Assembly: GCA_016786725.1 (NCBI GenBank)
Contig: JAEUVU010000001.1
Location: forward strand, 1-64,000
From: Ferruginibacter sp.
GTDB lineage: Bacteria > Bacteroidota > Bacteroidia > Chitinophagales > Chitinophagaceae
Direction of reading: 5' to 3'
Length of the DNA stretch: 64,000 bases
The notes below the pieces were generated by a model. That model searched no databases. It saw only the letters and a program-made list of their open reading frames with translations, and was not told the DNA's origin. Of this stretch, positions 60,140-64,000 are shown one piece after another; the first letter of the stretch is position 1, and each line of letters begins with the position of its first letter. A program made the translations under genes and the position numbers.

Positions 60140-61504
60140 ATGAAGAAGCATTTTTTTGCTGCTGTAAGCTGCATTTTTATTTCAGGTTCAATATATGCTC
60201 AAAAGGATGCAAAGTTTTCTGAAGAGATGAAGCAGGAGATGTGTAGCAAAGTAAGAGCTGCTGCACAACACGCCTGGAAAGGCTATAAAGATTATGCATG
60301 GGGAGAAGATGATTTGAAACCCCTCACAAAAACAGCAAAAACATGGTACAAAAAGTCAATGCTGATGACACCGGTTGATGCATTTGATACTTTTACTATG
60401 TTAGGTTTAACTACTGAAGCTAAAGAAGCAAAAGAGCTCATTCTTTCCAAACTCGATTTTAATATTGATAACGATGTGCAGGTTTTTGAAATCACCATTC
60501 GCCTGCTTGGAGGTTTAATTACTGCCTACGAAATGGATGGGGATAAAAAATTTCTTGCCCTGGCAAAAGACCTTGCTGACCGCCTGATGCCGGCCTTCAA
60601 TTCAAAAACAGGAATACCTTACCGCTATGTGCATCTGCAAACCGGCAAAACAAGAGATGGCATTAATAACCCTGCAGAGATAGGAACATTAATGATGGAG
60701 TTTGGAAAACTCTCAAGGATAACCGGGAATAAAAAATATTACAACGCCGCAAAAAAGGGAATGATGTATGTGTACAATCACCGCAGCAGTTTGGATCTGG
60801 TGGGAGAGCAGATAGATGTCGAAACCGGCAAATGGATAAATAACAGGAGCCATATTGGCGCTTATATTGATTCTTATTACGAGTACCTGTACAAAAGCTG
60901 GTTACTCTTTGGCGATAAAGATTTTAAAACTGCTTTTGAGGTACACAATGCAGCCATTAAAAAACATTACATCAGCAAAACGGATAAAGGCTGGTTTATG
61001 CAACAGGTTGATATGAACACTGGGAAAGTGATAGATACAAAATACGGCGCACTGGAAGCATTTTATGCCGGACTATGCGCCTTTGCAGGAGATGTGGAAA
61101 CCGGCCGCCAGATACAGGAAGCCAATTATTATATGTGGACACGCTTTAACATCGAACCGGAAGAATTTGATTTTAAAGCTGATACCATTACCGCTGCATA
61201 TTATATTTTGCGACCTGAGAATTTAGAGAGCGCTTTCTACATGTACCGTATGACTGGTGAGCTGAAATATTTATGGCAGGGAAAAGTGATGGTAGAAAGC
61301 ATTATTGACCACTGCAAGCATGATGTGGGTTATGCTTCGCTTAAAAATGTGCAGACCTTTGAAAAGATGAATTCAATGGAGAGTTTCTTTTTTGGTGAAA
61401 CTTTGAAATATGCATACCTCATCTTCGCACCCGAATCAACACTGGATTTTAAAAAAGTGGTATTGACAACAGAAGCACATCCCTTTAAAATAGAAAAAAA
61501 ATGA
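60140..61504 (+). CDS. GH47-type alpha-mannosidase, secreted
   Basis: 454 residues. Signal peptide 1-20. The pattern is glycoside hydrolase family 47 (class I alpha-1,2-mannosidase): 'KVRAAAQHAWKGYKDYAWGEDDLKPL', 'DAFDTFTMLGLTTEAKEAKELI', 'VQVFEITIRLLGGLITAYEMDGDKKFLALAKDLADRLMPAFNSKTGIP', 'IGAYIDSYYEYLYKSWLLFG' (Asp244), 'YILRPENLESAFYMYR' (Glu360), 'SFFFGETLKYAYLIF' and the calcium-binding 'TTEAHPF' (Thr444). Glu117 is the likely acid. The enzyme trims alpha-1,2-linked mannose. The family is typical of eukaryotes; bacterial members are fewer. No other glycan-degradation gene lies nearby, so the target is unknown. Confidence 0.85.
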   Translation: MKKHFFAAVSCIFISGSIYAQKDAKFSEEMKQEMCSKVRAAAQHAWKGYKDYAWGEDDLKPLTKTAKTWYKKSMLMTPVDAFDTFTMLGLTTEAKEAKELILSKLDFNIDNDVQVFEITIRLLGGLITAYEMDGDKKFLALAKDLADRLMPAFNSKTGIPYRYVHLQTGKTRDGINNPAEIGTLMMEFGKLSRITGNKKYYNAAKKGMMYVYNHRSSLDLVGEQIDVETGKWINNRSHIGAYIDSYYEYLYKSWLLFGDKDFKTAFEVHNAAIKKHYISKTDKGWFMQQVDMNTGKVIDTKYGALEAFYAGLCAFAGDVETGRQIQEANYYMWTRFNIEPEEFDFKADTITAAYYILRPENLESAFYMYRMTGELKYLWQGKVMVESIIDHCKHDVGYASLKNVQTFEKMNSMESFFFGETLKYAYLIFAPESTLDFKKVVLTTEAHPFKIEKK

Positions 61505-61531
61505 CGAATTGCATATAAGGGTGGCGCTTCT

Positions 61532-61566
61532 TAACCCTCAACTTTAACCTCAACTTCAACCTCTTA
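61532..61566. repeat. Tandem AACCTCAACTT words between converging genes
   Basis: AACCCTCAACTTT, AACCTCAACTTC and AACCTCTTATCC, three imperfect copies of 11-12 bases between the mannosidase gene and the gene at 61569. Confidence 0.65.
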
Positions 61567-61568
61567 TC

Positions 61569-63005
61569 CTATTCCTTACGCATCTTCTCAGTAAAGTAAT
61601 CATGCTTTACAGCTTTGCCCGTTTTCAGATCAATGATCATTAACAGGTTGGCATTGCCGGAGGTGATCTCTTCATTATCGTTGCCAAGGATGATCAGCTT
61701 TGTGCCTGCAAATATCCAATCCTTAAATTCCGGGAGCATAGTATTTACCGACCATTTAGTATTTCCCTGCAAGTCAATCCGGGCCAGCATAATATTGCCG
61801 ATATTGCCTACTTTTTCTTTATAACAAACAATAAATCCTTCTTCATTGGTAAGGTGAATGGGTAAGGCAGTTTCTTTATTCAATAAAAATCCGCCCTGCA
61901 GGTAAACGGCATCATTTACTTTTTCAGGTTCGCCAATTAACAATTCAACAGCTCTCCTTGCAGAATCTTTGATGCTTACTGCTGCACTGTAAAATTTATT
62001 GCGTGCGGTTTCTGTATATACACTCCGGTACCTGAAACTTGTTTCGGGCTTTTCCAGGTCTTCCGTATTTAGCAGGCCGTACCATTTTCCATTAAAAGTA
62101 TCTACGGCTGTGCAGATATTACTGTAGCTCTTACTGCCTCCTGTAAGATTTTCTATCTGTCTTTTTATATCATCACCGGCATTACTGAGATCGTTCAGAT
62201 CGCTGATCTCGTTACGGATGGCTGTTTTCATTTTACTGATGCTGTCCTGGATGCGGTTAAAATTTTTACCGCTGTCAAAATAGGCCGCAGGGCTTATTTT
62301 GCGTTCGCTGTACAGTTTGTTAAAAGCACGATAGCGATCAAAATTATTCCGGTACAACTTATCCAGCGCATCCTCTGCTTTCTTTAATACCTTCATCTTC
62401 GCTTCGGTAACATCTTTGCCCATTCCATCTTCACCGGTAACAATGGCTTTCAAGTCGGCAGTTGATAAACTATATTTTAAGCCGTCTGTTGCTGTTATCA
62501 GGATGCTGTTTGAAAATTGATCATACTTATAATAGCGCCCTTCCTCCGGCATTTTACCCCTCAGCTCAGGATTTTTTGTTTCTATTGTTTCCTTATCCGC
62601 CAGTTTTTCAAGTGTGTAAGGATCGTAAGCAAGCAGTTCATTAATAAAAACCCAGGCCTTATCATTGCTGCTGCCCATCACAGCAACAGGGCGGAATTTA
62701 ATATCACTGTTATGAATTATTTTTTTGTTGCTGATCAGTTCCCCGGTAGCGGCATCATTTGCCTGTATAAAATAATTAACGCTCATACTTTTAAAAGTGC
62801 CCTTAGGGCCAGAGCTGTATGAGGTGGCTTTACCATATTCAACAATCGTAAAAACAACAGCCTTACCATCTTTCTCAAAATAAAGAGCCGGTACCATTGC
62901 TGAGCGTTCGTCATAGCCTGAGAGGCAGCCTCTCAATAAAAAAATAAAACCTGCAATGAGGCCGATGAGTACAACTGCACCGCCGAGCAAACCCTTTTTA
63001 AGCAT
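61569..63005 (-). CDS. Membrane-anchored protein of unknown function (PA2928-like?)
   Basis: 478 residues. An N-terminal helix (~5-25, 'GLLGGAVVLIGLIAGFIFLLRGC') anchors a large outside part: beta-rich 'VPALYFEKDGKAVVFTIVEYGKATSY...NDAATGELISNKKIIHNSDIKFRPVAVMGSSNDKAWVFINELLAYDPYTLEKL', a long helical insert (~195-280, 'MKVLKKAEDALDKLYRNNFDRYRAFNKLYSERKISPAAYFDSGKNF'), and propeller-like 'GLLNTEDLEKPETSFRYRSVYTE', 'NIMLARIDLQGNTKWSVNTMLPEFKDWIFAGTKLIILGNDNEEI'. The order recalls a beta-propeller such as PA2928-type proteins, but this is a weak match. Confidence 0.55.
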   Translation of the reverse strand: MLKKGLLGGAVVLIGLIAGFIFLLRGCLSGYDERSAMVPALYFEKDGKAVVFTIVEYGKATSYSSGPKGTFKSMSVNYFIQANDAATGELISNKKIIHNSDIKFRPVAVMGSSNDKAWVFINELLAYDPYTLEKLADKETIETKNPELRGKMPEEGRYYKYDQFSNSILITATDGLKYSLSTADLKAIVTGEDGMGKDVTEAKMKVLKKAEDALDKLYRNNFDRYRAFNKLYSERKISPAAYFDSGKNFNRIQDSISKMKTAIRNEISDLNDLSNAGDDIKRQIENLTGGSKSYSNICTAVDTFNGKWYGLLNTEDLEKPETSFRYRSVYTETARNKFYSAAVSIKDSARRAVELLIGEPEKVNDAVYLQGGFLLNKETALPIHLTNEEGFIVCYKEKVGNIGNIMLARIDLQGNTKWSVNTMLPEFKDWIFAGTKLIILGNDNEEITSGNANLLMIIDLKTGKAVKHDYFTEKMRKE

Positions 63006-63084
63006 AAAAAATGTTTTGATGTTAAATATAAAGAACCGGATGCAACATTCAAAGCCGGGAACTGCATCATCAGCCTATATTAAT

Positions 63085-63092
63085 TACATTTG
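63085..63092 (+). promoter_or_regulatory. -7 promoter box for the Mur ligase gene
   Basis: TACATTTG matches TAnnTTTG, 19 bases before the ATG at 63112. Confidence 0.5.
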
Positions 63093-63111
63093 CAGGGCTT
63101 ATAATCTTGTT

Positions 63112-64000
63112 ATGATCAAAGGAATAAACGATTTTAAAAATGTTTTTTTTATTGGTGTGGCCGGTGTGGGCATGAGCGCCATTGCACAATACCTGGCAGG
63201 CATTGGGAAAAATGTAAGCGGCAGCGACCGCTATTTTAAAGAAAGGGAGTACAACGAAACAAAAGAAAAACTGGAAGCGGAAGGGATTAAATGCTTTTTA
63301 CAAAACGGGGAAGGTATTAATAACGAAACCAACCTGGTAGTTGTTTCAACAGCGATAGAAGACACCGTGTTTGAAGTGCAGAAAGCCAAAGAACTGAATA
63401 TCCCCATCATCAAAAGGTCTGAACTGCTTGCGATTATTGCCAAAAGCAAAAAAACGATTGCTGTTGGCGGCACATCGGGCAAAAGCACCACCAGTGCCAT
63501 GTTGTTTGATATCCTGGATAAGGCCGGAATGCAACCCAGCATCATAAGCGGGGCAGGATTGGTAAGCATTATTAAAGAAGGCAAGATAGGCAATGCAAAG
63601 GTTGGTGCAGGGGAGTGGCTGGTAATTGAAGCTGATGAAAGCGATGGCAGTATTGTGCAATATCATCCTGAAATTGGTTTGTTATTAAATGTTGATAAAG
63701 ACCACCAGGAGATAGAAGAACTGATGAGCATTTTCGCTACATTTAAAAACAACAGCAAGGTATTCATCGTTAATCAATCCAATCATCTTGCAAAACAGCT
63801 TTCGCAAAATATCAAACAGGATTTTTCCTCAGATGAAAATTCAGGATCTGGTTACCTTGCAAAGAATTTTAATCAGCAGGGGTTCAGCATCCAATTCACG
63901 ATTAACGAATCTCCATTCACGATTAACAGTATTGGAAAGCACAATATGGAAAACGCCCTGGCCGCTGTTGCCGTAGCCAATCAGATAGGCGTTGATCTTG
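63112..64000 (+). CDS. MurC/Mpl-like Mur ligase (partial, 3' end outside window)
   Basis: 296 codons to the window edge, and the frame is still open. The Rossmann-type start 'NVFFIGVAGVGMSAIAQYLAG' and 'NVSGSDRY' identify a UDP-N-acetylmuramate ligase of the MurC/Mpl group, which joins the stem peptide in peptidoglycan synthesis or recycling. The ATP loop is 'GGTSGKSTTSAM'; MurC normally has 'GTHGKTTT'. Then 'IISGAGL', 'GEWLVIEADESDGSIVQYHPEIGLLLNVDKDHQE' and 'GKHNMENALAAVAVA'. The loop change suggests a MurC paralogue with a different role rather than the main MurC. A 13-base direct repeat, ATTCACGATTAAC, occurs at 63894 and 63915. Confidence 0.85.
   Translation, partial: MIKGINDFKNVFFIGVAGVGMSAIAQYLAGIGKNVSGSDRYFKEREYNETKEKLEAEGIKCFLQNGEGINNETNLVVVSTAIEDTVFEVQKAKELNIPIIKRSELLAIIAKSKKTIAVGGTSGKSTTSAMLFDILDKAGMQPSIISGAGLVSIIKEGKIGNAKVGAGEWLVIEADESDGSIVQYHPEIGLLLNVDKDHQEIEELMSIFATFKNNSKVFIVNQSNHLAKQLSQNIKQDFSSDENSGSGYLAKNFNQQGFSIQFTINESPFTINSIGKHNMENALAAVAVANQIGVDL

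Overview
The window reads as a chromosomal segment of a Bacteroidota bacterium, most likely in or near the family Chitinophagaceae. The marks are a single-chain SecDF, C-terminal type IX secretion sorting domains, TonB-dependent and OmpA-type outer-membrane proteins, a type B L31, a 38-kDa-class arginine decarboxylase of the alanine racemase fold, Lgt with a long insertion, and recurrent TAnnTTTG promoter boxes just upstream of genes, the -7 element of the primary sigma factor of this phylum. No phage, plasmid, CRISPR array or rRNA operon is visible.

Layout. 1-5.6 kb: two type IX cargo proteins, a methylmalonyl-CoA mutase catalytic chain whose N-terminus carries an in-frame palindromic repeat, and a small membrane protein. 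5.7-9.2 kb: an IscA-type Fe-S carrier, catalase-peroxidase KatG and a secreted protein. 9.3-15 kb: SecDF, a class A beta-lactamase-fold lipoprotein and an aspartate aminotransferase-type enzyme. 15-22 kb: envelope lipid transport, with amidase, MCE/MlaD protein and OstA-like protein in one minus-strand operon, divergent from an LptD-like barrel. 22-24 kb: PlsC, uracil-DNA glycosylase, tRNA-Arg(UCU), then a GIY-YIG nuclease gene ending inside a degenerate tRNA copy. 24-34 kb: MATE pump, OmpA protein, ABC-F protein, a DUF3347 protein beside a TonB receptor, and two secreted proteins. 34-39.5 kb: thrS, infC, an RluF-type pseudouridine synthase, an unknown secreted protein, rpmI and rplT. 39.5-51 kb: arginine decarboxylase, an NTF2-like protein, Hsp20, bacilliredoxin, Lgt, an outer-membrane receptor, YajQ, L31, a GlmU-like protein, TpiA and a Kir potassium channel. 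51.3-55.5 kb: a tight glycan operon (flippase, two methyltransferases, a GT4 transferase). 55.5-64 kb: cyclophilin, a signal-peptide-bearing Ppx/GppA-like protein with a membrane coiled-coil partner, three small unknowns, a GH47 alpha-mannosidase, a membrane-anchored unknown and the start of a MurC-like ligase.

Most of the window is core housekeeping and envelope biology. The points that stand out are the tRNA-Arg/GIY-YIG/tRNA-fragment unit with 36-bp perfect inverted repeats, the secreted Ppx-like protein with its partner, the palindrome inside the mutase gene, a 9-3-9 dyad directly against a receptor-gene promoter, a folded RNA candidate near 58.6 kb, and hairpins built from short iterated words between converging genes.

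All functional calls rest on reading motifs by eye. No database search or structure prediction was run.
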